This document shows positions 18,333-27,824 of a DNA stretch of 64,000 bases, piece after piece (the first letter of the stretch is position 1; each line of letters opens with the position of its first letter). The DNA comes from Allorhizobium pseudoryzae. GTDB lineage: Bacteria; Pseudomonadota; Alphaproteobacteria; Rhizobiales; Rhizobiaceae. The position numbers were made by a program, and so were the translations under genes. Location of the stretch: the NCBI RefSeq assembly GCF_011046245.1, contig NZ_CP049241.1, positions 310,001-374,000 on the forward strand, given 5' to 3'. Below the pieces are notes generated by a model, which worked only from the letters and a program-made list of their open reading frames with translations, was not told the DNA's origin and ran no database searches.

Positions 18333-19103
18333 ATGGCTGATTTCACACCCTCTTTTCCGGACCTGCGCGACCGCGGTGTCCTCATTACCGGCGGCGGCTC
18401 GGGCATTGGCGCCGCCTTCGTCCGCGCCTTTTGCGGCCAGGGAGCAAAGGTCGCCTTCATCGACATTTCCGAGACGGCAAGCCGGGCGCTTGTCGAATCG
18501 CTGAGCGAAACGGCGCGCCATCCTGTCCTCTATCTGAAGGCGGACCTGCGCGATGTGGACGCGATCAAGCATTCCGTCGAAACGGCGGCTTTAGCCTTCG
18601 GTGGCCTCGGCGTTCTCGTCAACAATGCGGGCTGGGACGATCGCCACGAGCTTTCTGCCGTGACCGAGGATTACTGGGACGACAACCAGGCGATCAACCT
18701 GAAACAGATGTTCTTTGCGGCGCAGGCCGCCGCCCCGCATCTCATTCGCGACGGGCGCGGTGCCATCGTCAACCTGTCGTCGATCGCCTTTCTGCTCAAC
18801 ATGGGCAGCCTGCCGAGCTATGCCGCGGCCAAGGCCGGCATTCTGGGGTTGACGAAAAGTCTCGCCGGGCGGCTTGGGCCGGAGGGTGTGCGGGTGAACG
18901 CGATCCTGCCCGGCATGGTCGTGACCGAACGGCAGAAGGAACTCTGGCTGACGGAGGAGAGCATCGCCGCCATGCTTGACCGCCAGTGCCTGAAACGTAC
19001 CCTTCTGGCGGAAGACATGGTCGGCCCGTGTCTTTTCCTCGCCTCGTCCGCCTCGGCCGGCATGACGGCCCAATCGATCATCGTTGATGGAGGAACCCTG
19101 TAA
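18333..19103 (+). CDS. SDR-family sugar dehydrogenase (probable)
   Basis: Short-chain dehydrogenase/reductase of 256 residues. The cofactor loop is TGGGSGIG, the NNAG motif is present, and the catalytic Ser and YxxxK are in VNLSSIAF and SYAAAKAG. The residue after the second beta strand is Asp (FIDIS), suggesting NAD. The ATG at 18333 has AGGAG six bases upstream; the ATG at 18315 would lie inside the operator. As first gene ahead of dgoK, dgoA and a lactonase, it probably oxidises an aldose such as galactose to its lactone, but the substrate is not shown by the sequence. Confidence 0.82.
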   Translation: MADFTPSFPDLRDRGVLITGGGSGIGAAFVRAFCGQGAKVAFIDISETASRALVESLSETARHPVLYLKADLRDVDAIKHSVETAALAFGGLGVLVNNAGWDDRHELSAVTEDYWDDNQAINLKQMFFAAQAAAPHLIRDGRGAIVNLSSIAFLLNMGSLPSYAAAKAGILGLTKSLAGRLGPEGVRVNAILPGMVVTERQKELWLTEESIAAMLDRQCLKRTLLAEDMVGPCLFLASSASAGMTAQSIIVDGGTL

Positions 19104-20027
19104 ATGAGTGAAGCCGCTTACGTGGCCGTGGACTGGGGTACCTCCAGTTTCCGGCTCTGGCTGATGAGCGCCGATGATACGGTGCTCGCCGAACGCCGCA
19201 GCGGCGAAGGCATGACGACGGCTGCGACGATCGGCTTTGCCGAGGTGCTGAACGGGCATCTTGGCGCCGTCTCCGCGCCCTCCTCGCTGCCGGTCATCAT
19301 CTGCGGCATGGCCGGCGCCCGGCAGGGCTGGGTGGAAGCCGGTTATGTGGATGTGCCGGCCAAGCTGTCCGCCGTCCTCACCGGTGCCGTCTCCGTCGAA
19401 GGACAGGGGCGCGACATCCGCATCCTGCCGGGCATTGCCCAGCGACAGGACACGGCACCGGACGTGATGCGCGGTGAAGAAACGCAATTGCTCGGCTCGG
19501 CAGACACCGCGCTGTCCGAACGGCTGGTCTGCATGCCGGGCACCCATTCCAAATGGGTGAACGTGCGCGACGAGACCGTGACCGCCTTCTCCTCCTTCAT
19601 GACGGGCGAAGTGTTTGACGTGCTGGCCAAGCAGTCGATCCTCAAGCACGCGGTTGCGGAGGCCGGCAGCTTCGACGGCGATCATCCGAGCTTTGAGGCC
19701 GCCGTGCGGGCCGCGAGCGCCAATCCCGCCATGCTGACCAACCTGATTTTCACCGTGCGCTCCGGCCAGTTGCTGCACGGACTGGACGCGACCGGGGCTG
19801 CGGCACGCCTCTCCGGCACGCTGATTGGCGCGGAAATCGCCGGCGGGCTGTCGATTGCCGGTCCCGATGCAACGGTGCAACTGGTGGCGTCCGGACGGCT
19901 GCAGGGCCTTTATGAGGCGGCTCTTCGCGCCAAGGGGCTTGCCTATCAGACGGTAGATGCCGATCTTGCCGTTCGTCGTGGCCTTTCCGCCGCCGCCCAA
20001 TCCCTTTTCTTCTCAAGCGAAAGATGA
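19104..20027 (+). CDS. dgoK: 2-dehydro-3-deoxygalactonokinase
   Basis: ATP-dependent kinase that makes 2-dehydro-3-deoxy-6-phosphogalactonate. The start VAVDWGTSSFRLWL is the phosphate-binding strand of the family, and RGEETQLLG and GTHSKWV are typical internal motifs. It has 307 residues, the usual length. It starts immediately after the SDR stop and overlaps dgoA by four bases. Confidence 0.94.
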   Translation: MSEAAYVAVDWGTSSFRLWLMSADDTVLAERRSGEGMTTAATIGFAEVLNGHLGAVSAPSSLPVIICGMAGARQGWVEAGYVDVPAKLSAVLTGAVSVEGQGRDIRILPGIAQRQDTAPDVMRGEETQLLGSADTALSERLVCMPGTHSKWVNVRDETVTAFSSFMTGEVFDVLAKQSILKHAVAEAGSFDGDHPSFEAAVRAASANPAMLTNLIFTVRSGQLLHGLDATGAAARLSGTLIGAEIAGGLSIAGPDATVQLVASGRLQGLYEAALRAKGLAYQTVDADLAVRRGLSAAAQSLFFSSER

Positions 20028-20671
20028 ACGGCATGACCCGCATTCCCTTTCCTCCGATGCAGCGCCCCCTCGTCGCGATCCTGCGCGGTTTGAAACCCGA
20101 GGAAACCGAGGCAGTCGTCGGCGGCCTGATCGAAACCGGCTTCACCGCCATCGAAATTCCGCTGAACTCGCCCGACCCGTTCCGGTCGATCGAGATCGCC
20201 GCGAAACTGGCGCCGGCCGACTGCCTGATCGGCGCCGGAACCGTGCTGACGGTCGAGGATGTCACCTCGCTTGACGCCGCCGGCGGGCGGCTGATGGTGA
20301 GCCCGAATGTCGAACCCGCCGTCATCGAGGCGGCTGCCGCGCGCGGTATGGTGACGCTGCCCGGCTGCTTCACGGCCACGGAAGCGCTGGCCGCGGCGCG
20401 TGCCGGCGCCACGGGGCTGAAATTCTTTCCCGCCAGCGTGCTTGGCCCCTCCGGCATCAATGCCATCCGCGCCGTTTTGCCGAAGGATCTGGTGATTGCC
20501 GCCGTCGGTGGCGTCTCGGAAACCAATTTCGCCGATTACATCAAGGGCGGCATCACCGCCTTCGGTCTCGGCTCCAGCCTTTACAAGCCCGGCATGAGCG
20601 CCAAGGACGTTGTTGCCCGCGGCATGGTGACCATCGAGGCCTATGATCGTGCGATGGGAGAAGCGGCATGA
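20024..20671 (+). CDS. dgoA: 2-dehydro-3-deoxy-6-phosphogalactonate aldolase
   Basis: Class I aldolase of the KDPG/KDPGal family, 215 residues. It cleaves the dgoK product to pyruvate and glyceraldehyde 3-phosphate. LVAILRGLKPEE, FTAIEIPLNSP (with the catalytic-type Glu) and the Schiff-base lysine in GATGLKFFPAS are all present. It overlaps dgoK and the downstream lactonase gene by four bases each, indicating translational coupling. The neighbouring dgoK argues for KDPGal rather than KDPG as substrate. Confidence 0.94.
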   Translation: MNGMTRIPFPPMQRPLVAILRGLKPEETEAVVGGLIETGFTAIEIPLNSPDPFRSIEIAAKLAPADCLIGAGTVLTVEDVTSLDAAGGRLMVSPNVEPAVIEAAAARGMVTLPGCFTATEALAAARAGATGLKFFPASVLGPSGINAIRAVLPKDLVIAAVGGVSETNFADYIKGGITAFGLGSSLYKPGMSAKDVVARGMVTIEAYDRAMGEAA

Positions 20672-21555
20672 CGGAAACGATCGCATTCCAGGGCAAGGCG
20701 CTCTGCCCGTCGAGATCCGAGCTCGGCGAAGGCCCGACCTACGATCCGCACACGGATACGCTCTACTGGTTCAATATTCTGGGCAAGGAACTGCACGAAC
20801 TGTCGCTGTCCAGCGGTCAGAAGACAGTGCACGCCCTTCCCTTCAAGGCGAGCGTGCTGGCCCGCATCGACGGCGACCGGCAACTGATCGCCTCCGAACG
20901 GGGCCTGATGATCCGCGACGTCCGGACCGGCGCGTTTGACCTTCACGTCGAACTGGAACCCGCCCATATGGGCAACCGCTCCAATGACGGACGCGTGCAC
21001 CCCTCCGGTGCCTTGTGGATCGGCACGATGGGGCTGAAGGCCCAGGATGGCGCGGGCTCGATCTATCACGTGGCGCAGGGCACGGTGACGCGCCTCTTCA
21101 CCGGCATCAGCATTCCAAACGCCATCTGCTTCTCCGCCGACGGGACGACCGGTTATTTCACCGATACCCGCGTCAACAGAATCATGCGGGTATCGCTTGA
21201 TCCCGCGACCGGCCTGCCCGCCGGCGAGGCACAAGTCTTTGCCGATACGAGCGGTCGGCCGGGAGGCTCGGATGGCGCCGTGTGCGACAACGAGGGCAAC
21301 GTCTGGAATGCCCGCTGGGGACAGTCCTGCATCGAGCGCTATGCGCCGGACGGGGAATTGATCGCCCGTTATGCCCTGCCGACAAGCCGCGTCTCCTGCC
21401 CGGCCTTTGTCGGCGCGAAGGCCGACCGCCTGGTGGCCACCACCGCCTTCGAAGGCGCAACGGCCGAAGAGAGGCAGTCCGATACGCTGGCCGGTACGCT
21501 GTTCGACCTCGGGATCACCGTCTCCGGTCGGCATGAACCGGCCTATCGCCTCTGA
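20668..21555 (+). CDS. SMP-30/gluconolactonase-family lactonase
   Basis: A six-bladed beta-propeller of 295 residues with the SMP-30 signature: LGEGPTYDPHTDTLYWFNI at the start, RSNDGRVHPSGALWIGTM in the middle, and GGSDGAVCDNEGNVWNARWG towards the end, which carry the Glu, Asn and Asp metal ligands. It would hydrolyse the aldonolactone made by the dehydrogenase at the start of the operon. It is the last gene, and a strong terminator follows. Confidence 0.9.
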   Translation: MTETIAFQGKALCPSRSELGEGPTYDPHTDTLYWFNILGKELHELSLSSGQKTVHALPFKASVLARIDGDRQLIASERGLMIRDVRTGAFDLHVELEPAHMGNRSNDGRVHPSGALWIGTMGLKAQDGAGSIYHVAQGTVTRLFTGISIPNAICFSADGTTGYFTDTRVNRIMRVSLDPATGLPAGEAQVFADTSGRPGGSDGAVCDNEGNVWNARWGQSCIERYAPDGELIARYALPTSRVSCPAFVGAKADRLVATTAFEGATAEERQSDTLAGTLFDLGITVSGRHEPAYRL

Positions 21556-21601
21556 ATCTGCTCGCCTTTTCCCTCGCGTGGAGGGGCGCACCTAACTGAT
21601 G

Positions 21602-21639
21602 ATAGGCGGAAATGTTCCGGCATTTTCCGCCTATTTTTT
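21602..21639 (+). terminator. rho-independent terminator of the sugar-acid operon
   Basis: An 11-bp perfect stem (ATAGGCGGAAA / TTTCCGCCTAT) with an 11-base loop is followed by six T residues. It lies 46 bases after the lactonase stop. Confidence 0.9.
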
Positions 21640-21750
21640 CACCACACTGCCTCGGAACCAACCTCCATCGGCTCGCATTGAAGGCTCGAACCGGCGCGGC
21701 AAACACCTAGCGCCGCGCTTCGAAAGCAACCGAAGAAAGGTAGGTTCGAG

Positions 21751-22371
21751 ATGAAGAAGACATTTGGCACCCTGGCAGCCGCCGCTGTTCTCATGGCTTC
21801 CACTGCAGCTGCTCCGGCACTGGCACAGACGAGCACGACGAACCCGGCCACGCCGGCAGCACCCTCTGCCCAGACGGACACGATGAAGCCGAACGCTACC
21901 GGCTCGATGAACTCCACCACCGGCGCTTCCGGCACGATGGGCACGACCGACAGCGCAAGCACCACCGGCGCCGCGTCGGGCGAGTATCTGACCATGCAGT
22001 CTGAAACGCAGGTCAGCGCCAATGATTACATTGGCAAGGCCATTTACAACGGTGAAAACAACTCGATCGGTGACGTCAACGACCTCATCCTCGAAGAAAA
22101 CGGCGGCATTGCTGCTGTTGTCGTCGGCGTGGGTGGTTTCCTCGGCATCGGCGAAAAGAACGTCGCCTTGCCGATGAGCAAGGTCAACATGACCCGTGAC
22201 GACAACAATCAGGTTCGCCTGACGACGACGGAAACGGCCGAAATGCTGAAGTCCGCGCCGGAATTCAAGACGCTGGACGACCAGGCATCGATGGATGGCA
22301 CCACGACATCCTCGACCACGGCTCCGGCTGCTGGCGGCGCAACCGCTCCGGCAACCACGACCCGTCCGTAA
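21751..22371 (+). CDS. secreted PRC-barrel domain protein
   Basis: A 206-residue exported protein. It has a signal peptide (MKKTFGTLAAAAVLMAS, ending APALAQ), a ~60-residue Thr/Ala/Pro/Ser-rich low-complexity segment, then a PRC-barrel domain (NDYIGKAIYNGENNSIGDVNDLILEENGGIAAVVVGVGGFLGIGEKNVALP), and a second Thr/Ala/Pro-rich tail. Similar periplasmic PRC-barrel proteins are common and often stress-induced in rhizobia; the function is unknown. It is monocistronic, between two terminators. Confidence 0.85.
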   Translation: MKKTFGTLAAAAVLMASTAAAPALAQTSTTNPATPAAPSAQTDTMKPNATGSMNSTTGASGTMGTTDSASTTGAASGEYLTMQSETQVSANDYIGKAIYNGENNSIGDVNDLILEENGGIAAVVVGVGGFLGIGEKNVALPMSKVNMTRDDNNQVRLTTTETAEMLKSAPEFKTLDDQASMDGTTTSSTTAPAAGGATAPATTTRP

Positions 22372-22397
22372 CGGTCGATCCCTCTCTCGGGATGCTG

Positions 22398-22424
22398 AAG
22401 GGTGGCGTAATCGCGCCGCCCTTT
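22398..22424 (+). terminator. rho-independent terminator after the PRC-barrel gene
   Basis: AAGGGTGGCG pairs with CGCCGCCCTT (ten pairs including one G-U) around a 6-base loop; only a short T-run follows. It may also serve the GGDEF-EAL gene, which converges from the other side. Confidence 0.65.
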
Positions 22425-22464
22425 AGTGCGTTTGAGGGGCGGACGCAACGACTGCGCTTGGCGT

Positions 22465-23826
22465 TCAGGCGCGCTTGTGTTCGAGGAAACCGACGTCGCA
22501 GTACTGGCGTTCGAGGTAGCGGAGCGTCGCTGCCGCATCGACCGGGCGCCCGTAGAAATAGCCCTGCCCCATGGTGCAGCCGAGCGCCTTCAGCTTGTCG
22601 GCATCCGCCTTTTCCTCGATGCCTTCGGCAACCACCTGCAGGTCGAGGCCATCACACATGGCAATGATCGCCTTGACGATATGCTCCGAGGTGCGGTCGG
22701 TCGTGATGCGCGAGACGAAGGCGCGGTCGATCTTCACCTTGTCGAAGGTGAAGTCACGCAGGCGGCCGAGACTGGATTGGCCCGTGCCGAAATCATCCAG
22801 GGAAATTTTCACGCCCGCATGGCGCAACTCGCAGATGATGCGCTCCGCGGTATCGGCCGAGGTCATGACCGCCGTCTCGGTGATCTCCAGCTCGACACGG
22901 TTCGGATCAAGCCCGACCCGCCCGAGCGTCGCCAGGATCGACGGCGCCGTGCCGGGATCCATCAGCTGGGCGGATGACAGGTTAAACGACAGAAACAGTT
23001 CGCGCGGCCAGGACAATGCGGCTTCCGCGGCCTTCCGCAGCAGTGTGTCGGACAGGGCGTCGATGAAACCGCGCTCTTCCGCGAGCGGCACGAAGACGGC
23101 CGGCGAGACGAAGCCGAGATCGGCATCGATCCAGCGGGCCAGCGCCTCGAAACCGACCACCGCCTCATCCCTTATGCGCACGATCGGCTGGAAATGCACC
23201 TCGACCGTATCGGCGATGATGGCGTTGCGCAGCGCCTGCTCAAGCTGCGTCGAGCGCTTCATTTCCTGGGCGATCTCGCGGGAGTAGACGGTGATCTGGC
23301 CGCGACCGCGGCGTTTGGAGCGGTAGAGTGCGGTCTCTGCGCTCTTCAGCAGCTCCTCGAATTCCTCGCCGGCAAACGGGTAGATGGCAAAACCGAAGGA
23401 GGCGGAGAGGCGCACGTTCCGGTCCCCCAGATCATAGGGCGCCGAGAGCACCTCCTTGATCATCTGGCCGAGCCGTTCGGCGCCGTTTTTCTCAAACACG
23501 AGAGGCAGGAGGAAGGCAAATTCGTCGCCGTCGTGCCGCGTTACGGTTGCCCCGTCCGGAATACACGCCTTCAGACGATGCGCCACCTGGCAGAGGATTT
23601 CGTCTCCGGCCTGCGAGCCGAACAGGTCGTTGATGGGTTTGAAGCCGTCGAGATTGGCAATGCCGATGGTAAAAGGTGCGGGATCTTCTGCCCGTTCGGC
23701 CGCAACGGCCATGACCTTCTCGCGCATGCGGTGCCGATTGCCCAGGCCGGTCAACGGATCACGATAGGCCATGGCCTTCAATTCGTTCTCTGTGACCTGT
23801 GGCAACGGTTGACCCGCCGATATCAT
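22465..23826 (-). CDS. GGDEF-EAL c-di-GMP signalling protein
   Basis: About 453 residues: a GGDEF domain at the very N-terminus, then an EAL domain, with no sensory domain or membrane helix. The GGDEF motif reads DGDEF (first Gly replaced by Asp) and no RxxD I-site precedes it, so cyclase activity is uncertain. The EAL domain looks complete: FEALARW, ELEITETAV, DDFGTGQSS, KIDRAFV, VVAEGIEE. Net phosphodiesterase activity is the best guess. I start at ATG 23826 (MISAGQ); the frame stays open to 23982 but that part overlaps the next gene upstream. The neighbour is a receiver protein in the same orientation. Confidence 0.9.
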   Translation of the reverse strand: MISAGQPLPQVTENELKAMAYRDPLTGLGNRHRMREKVMAVAAERAEDPAPFTIGIANLDGFKPINDLFGSQAGDEILCQVAHRLKACIPDGATVTRHDGDEFAFLLPLVFEKNGAERLGQMIKEVLSAPYDLGDRNVRLSASFGFAIYPFAGEEFEELLKSAETALYRSKRRGRGQITVYSREIAQEMKRSTQLEQALRNAIIADTVEVHFQPIVRIRDEAVVGFEALARWIDADLGFVSPAVFVPLAEERGFIDALSDTLLRKAAEAALSWPRELFLSFNLSSAQLMDPGTAPSILATLGRVGLDPNRVELEITETAVMTSADTAERIICELRHAGVKISLDDFGTGQSSLGRLRDFTFDKVKIDRAFVSRITTDRTSEHIVKAIIAMCDGLDLQVVAEGIEEKADADKLKALGCTMGQGYFYGRPVDAAATLRYLERQYCDVGFLEHKRA

Positions 23827-23908
23827 GTAATGCCCCGCCGCATCTTTGGGTTTGGCGCAAGCATGCGACTGAAAGATTAAGAAAATTATAGCGTTGCGAT
23901 GATGCTTT

Positions 23909-25591
23909 TCAGTTGCCGATGCTATGGCGCCACTTGCGGAAGTCTTCCCCCATGAACTGCCGGAACTTTTCCTCCAGTGCATCGGGACTGAGCGGCTTCA
24001 TCACGACATCATTCATGCCGGCTGCCCAGCAGGCATCCCGATCCCCTTCAATGGCGGGAGAGAGCACGCCGATGATCGGCGTCCTGCCGGCCACCTCTTC
24101 CGTCTCGCGGATCTTGGAGGCCGCCTCGAAGCCGTTGAGGACCGGCAGCGTGATATCCATCAGGATCAGGCGCGGGTTGAGTTCCCGCCAGAGACGCACC
24201 GCCTCCTCACCGTCGGATGCGATGACATAGCGATAGCCGAACCCTTCCAGTATCTGCGAGAAGACAACCTGATTGACCGGATTATCCTCGGCGACCAGCA
24301 CGTCGATCGACGCCGTCTGCGCGATCTGCCAGTCGGCCTCCTCGTCTGTCGGCGGTGAGGACGGATCCCGTTTCTGCAGGTGGCGGGTCACCAGCTTCAC
24401 CAGCTCGGTTTCCAGCTGGAAGGCTTCGATGATGGCGCAATCAATGCCGGTGTCCTGGGCCGCCTCAAGGCAGGCGACGTCCATCTCGCCGTCCACCACG
24501 ATCAGGTCGATCCGCACGTCGCGCTCTTCGGCGATCTGCACGATGGCATTCATTTCGTCGATGCTGCGCGCGGCAGTCGCATCAAGGCCCGCATCGGTGA
24601 GAAGCGCGACGCCGGTTTCCTCCGTGGCCTGCATCGCCGTCACCAACAGAACCTTGCAGCCGGCAATATCGCGCGCGCGCGATTTCGGTGCGTTGCGGTC
24701 CGGGTCCTTGATGACGTGACGCATGTCCGAATGGACAAAATCGAGACCTTCCAGACCGGCGAACAGGCGCTGCGGCTCGAAACCCGCTTCGACCGCATCC
24801 GACAGATCCTCCATCGCCGTCACCACGAGATAGCGGCCGGGCTTGCCGATCCGGAACTTGCGGGTGATCAGGATGCCGGCGGAGCCGTCCGGACGGGTGA
24901 CATTCTCGGCGATCTGCGACGGAACGCCGGTTTCCAGCACTTTGCGATCCGCCTCATCGACCCGGAGCGCAAAATCTTCCACATGCAGATCGATCGTGTT
25001 GTGGCCGAGGATCGCTTCCGGCGCCAGATCGTAAAGGCTGCAGGCAGCCTGGTTGATGGCGACATAGGTGAGCTTGCGATCCTTGACGATGACCGGGAAC
25101 GGCAGGTGATCGAGGATTTCCTCAGTGACCTGGACCCGCTCCAGATCTGCCCGCCACTGCTCCTCGCGTTTGCGGACATCGGACACGTCGCGGAAGATGC
25201 AGATGCCGAAACCGGATGGCAGGCGGCGTTTGGCAAGACTCATCCAGCGGTCGCCGCCGCGATGGACGAGGGTCTCGGCCCGTTCCTTCCACAGCGAGGC
25301 GATCTCGCCGGCGACCCAATCCTCCCGGCTCGCCGGATGACGATGGTCCGTTGCCGTGCTGGACTTCGGCGCATAACCGCCATTGTCGAAGATCACGCCA
25401 AAGATATCGCGAAGCCGGGTGCCGCGGGCAGGAATGACGGGAAGCGCGGGCAGGAAATTGCGCAGTTGCGCACTCGCAAACACAATCGTGTCGTTGCGAT
25501 CATACAGCAGGACCGCGCCGGAAATCGTTTCGGAAATGATATCCAGCAGATGGGTCTCGGTGAATTCGCCCAAGGGCAGGCCCTCACCCAT
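23909..25591 (-). CDS. PAS-domain response regulator without a kinase
   Basis: A 560-residue cytoplasmic protein: two PAS-like regions (residues ~15-130 and ~155-270), a degenerate receiver-like region (~305-410, CKVLLVTAMQ...LIVVDGEMD), and a canonical receiver at the C-terminus (DVLVAEDNPVNQ, LILMDITLPVLNG with the phospho-acceptor Asp, VMKPLS with the Lys). No HisKA or HATPase motifs are seen, so it is a sensor/receiver hybrid lacking the kinase. It lies 82 bases upstream of the GGDEF-EAL gene and is probably co-transcribed, so it may pass a signal to that enzyme. Confidence 0.82.
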   Translation of the reverse strand: MGEGLPLGEFTETHLLDIISETISGAVLLYDRNDTIVFASAQLRNFLPALPVIPARGTRLRDIFGVIFDNGGYAPKSSTATDHRHPASREDWVAGEIASLWKERAETLVHRGGDRWMSLAKRRLPSGFGICIFRDVSDVRKREEQWRADLERVQVTEEILDHLPFPVIVKDRKLTYVAINQAACSLYDLAPEAILGHNTIDLHVEDFALRVDEADRKVLETGVPSQIAENVTRPDGSAGILITRKFRIGKPGRYLVVTAMEDLSDAVEAGFEPQRLFAGLEGLDFVHSDMRHVIKDPDRNAPKSRARDIAGCKVLLVTAMQATEETGVALLTDAGLDATAARSIDEMNAIVQIAEERDVRIDLIVVDGEMDVACLEAAQDTGIDCAIIEAFQLETELVKLVTRHLQKRDPSSPPTDEEADWQIAQTASIDVLVAEDNPVNQVVFSQILEGFGYRYVIASDGEEAVRLWRELNPRLILMDITLPVLNGFEAASKIRETEEVAGRTPIIGVLSPAIEGDRDACWAAGMNDVVMKPLSPDALEEKFRQFMGEDFRKWRHSIGN

Positions 25592-25796
25592 GGCTGCACT
25601 TTCGGGTGCAGGATGAGATCCCCGACAGGCCGGGCCGGCTGTTCACCAGTGCCGGTCGCATATCTTCAACCCCTTTTCGCCATACGGCTACGCATAACCG
25701 CTCGAACCCCACTGCTCTTCTACCGCAGAACCATACACCGGCCACACTGGCGTGGAGCTGCCCTCAACGTTGCAAAATGAACAATTATCGGTTTCA

Positions 25797-25815
25797 CGTT
25801 AAGTTGTACTTAACG
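25797..25815. promoter_or_regulatory. CtrA-like binding site upstream of mutL
   Basis: CGTTAAG and CTTAACG form a perfect inverted repeat with a 5-base spacer. The same bases contain TTAA-N7-TTAAC, which is the full CtrA consensus of alphaproteobacteria. It lies 67 bases before mutL and about 205 bases before the divergent PAS/receiver gene; TTGTAC within it could be a -35 for mutL. Binding is inferred from the motif only. Confidence 0.5.
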
Positions 25816-25882
25816 GTCGGAAAACTGGGCATACCGCATACCCGGCCCTTTCAACGCCGCCCCGGATGCGAGAGAATGGGCG

Positions 25883-27730
25883 ATGCCCGTTAAACAGCTT
25901 CCTGAAACGCTCATCAACCAGATCGCCGCCGGCGAGGTCATCGAACGACCGGCCAGCGCGGTGAAGGAACTCGTCGAAAACGCCATCGATGCCGGCGCGA
26001 CCCGCATCGAGATCGCCACCGCCGGCGGCGGCAAGAGCCTCATTCGCATCACCGACAATGGCTGCGGCATGGATGCCGGCGATCTGGAACTCGCGGTGCG
26101 TCGCCACTGCACCTCGAAGATCGACCAGTCGCTCGACGACATCCGCACGCTTGGTTTCCGCGGCGAAGCACTGCCTTCCATCGGGTCCGTGGCAAAACTG
26201 TCGATCACCAGCCGCCCGCGCGGTGCCGAGACCGGCGTCGAGATTGCCGTCACCGGCGGGCGGATGACGCCGGTGCGTCCGGCCGCCGCCAACCAGGGCA
26301 CGGTGGTGGAGGTGCGCGACATCTTCTTTGCCACGCCGGCGCGGCTGAAATTCATGAAAACAGAACGGGCCGAGGCGGGCGCGATCACCGAGATCGTCAA
26401 ACGCATGGCGATCGCCTTTCCGCATGTGCGCTTCGTGCTGTCGGGCGCCGACCGCTCGACGCTGGAATTTCCGGCGACCCCTGGCGATCCGCTCGCCCGT
26501 ATGGCGCAGGTGCTGGGTGCCGATTTCAGGGACAATGCGATCGAGATCGACGCGCTGCGCGAGGACGTGGGCCTCAAAGGCTTTGCCGGCGTGCCGACCT
26601 TCAACCGCGGCAATTCAGGGCATCAATATGCCTTTGTCAACGGGCGACCGGTGCAGGACAAGCTGATTCTGTCGGCAATCCGCGGCGCCTATGCGGAGAC
26701 TATTCCGGCGGGCCGTTACCCCGTCGCCGTGCTATCCCTGACGCTCGATCCGGCGCTGGTGGATGTCAACGTGCATCCGGCGAAAGCCGATGTCCGGTTC
26801 CGCGATCCGGGCCTCGTGCGGGGCCTGATCGTCGGCGCCATCCGCGAGGCACTGTCGCGCGACGGCGACCGGGCGGCCACCACCAGCGCCAGCGGCCTCA
26901 TCGGCGCCTTCCGGCCCGGCTTCGGAGGGAACGGCCCGCGACCGGCTTCCAACCTCAACTGGAATGCCGCCGCCTCGCCCTTTCGCCCGGTCGCCATGCC
27001 TGCCGCCTCGTCGAATCATGGCTTTGCCGAACAGCGGCAGGCGGCGTTCGAGCCGCTGATGACGCCGACCGCACGGGCCGATGCCATGCCGGCCGGCGTT
27101 CGCCCGGACCACATCGAAACCGCCGCCGAGCCGGTGGAGCTTGCCACCCGCTTTCGGCTGGGGGCAGCGCGTGCACAGCTGCACGAAAACTATATCGTCG
27201 CCCAGACGGAGGACGGACTCGTGATTGTCGATCAGCACGCCGCCCACGAGCGGCTGGTCTTCGAAGCCATGCGCAAGGCGCTGGAGGCCGACCGCCTGCC
27301 CTCGCAGGTGCTGCTGATCCCGGAGATCATCGACCTGCCGGAAGAGGATTGCGACCGGCTGATGGTGCATGCGCGGGATCTGGAAAAGCTTGGTCTTGTC
27401 ATCGAGCGCTTCGGGCCGGGCGCGGTTGCCGTGCGCGAAACGCCATCGATGCTGGGCGAGGTGGATGCGAACCAGCTGGTGCGCGATCTCGCCGACGAGG
27501 TGAGCGAATGGAACACGGCATCCGGCCTCAAAAGCCGGCTGGAGCATATTGCCGCCACCATGGCCTGCCACGGCTCGGTGCGGTCCGGTCGAAGACTGCG
27601 CCCCGAAGAGATGAATGCGCTGTTGCGCGAGATGGAGGCGACGTCCGGATCCGGCCAGTGCAATCATGGGCGCCCGACCTATATCGAGCTGAAACTGAGC
27701 GATATCGAACGCCTGTTCGGTCGCAGCTGA
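25883..27730 (+). CDS. mutL: DNA mismatch repair protein MutL
   Basis: A 615-residue GHKL ATPase. The N-terminal motifs are intact: [32 protein letters not shown] and the ATP-lid region. A linker of ~100 residues rich in Ala and Pro leads to the dimerisation domain near residue 430. That domain has [12 protein letters not shown], the metal-binding endonuclease motif, with [10 protein letters not shown] and CNHGRPT at the C-terminus, so this is a nicking-type MutL. It fits an organism without MutH. The ATG at 25883 overlaps no other gene; a CtrA-like site lies upstream. Confidence 0.96.
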   Translation: MPVKQLPETLINQIAAGEVIERPASAVKELVENAIDAGATRIEIATAGGGKSLIRITDNGCGMDAGDLELAVRRHCTSKIDQSLDDIRTLGFRGEALPSIGSVAKLSITSRPRGAETGVEIAVTGGRMTPVRPAAANQGTVVEVRDIFFATPARLKFMKTERAEAGAITEIVKRMAIAFPHVRFVLSGADRSTLEFPATPGDPLARMAQVLGADFRDNAIEIDALREDVGLKGFAGVPTFNRGNSGHQYAFVNGRPVQDKLILSAIRGAYAETIPAGRYPVAVLSLTLDPALVDVNVHPAKADVRFRDPGLVRGLIVGAIREALSRDGDRAATTSASGLIGAFRPGFGGNGPRPASNLNWNAAASPFRPVAMPAASSNHGFAEQRQAAFEPLMTPTARADAMPAGVRPDHIETAAEPVELATRFRLGAARAQLHENYIVAQTEDGLVIVDQHAAHERLVFEAMRKALEADRLPSQVLLIPEIIDLPEEDCDRLMVHARDLEKLGLVIERFGPGAVAVRETPSMLGEVDANQLVRDLADEVSEWNTASGLKSRLEHIAATMACHGSVRSGRRLRPEEMNALLREMEATSGSGQCNHGRPTYIELKLSDIERLFGRS

Positions 27731-27824
27731 CAGTTTTCTGTCTCCCGACCGGCCGAGAGGTCTGGCCATCCGCGCGTGCCGACGATAGAGCAGAACCGAG
27801 ATGATATTCCGCAGGAGACGCACA

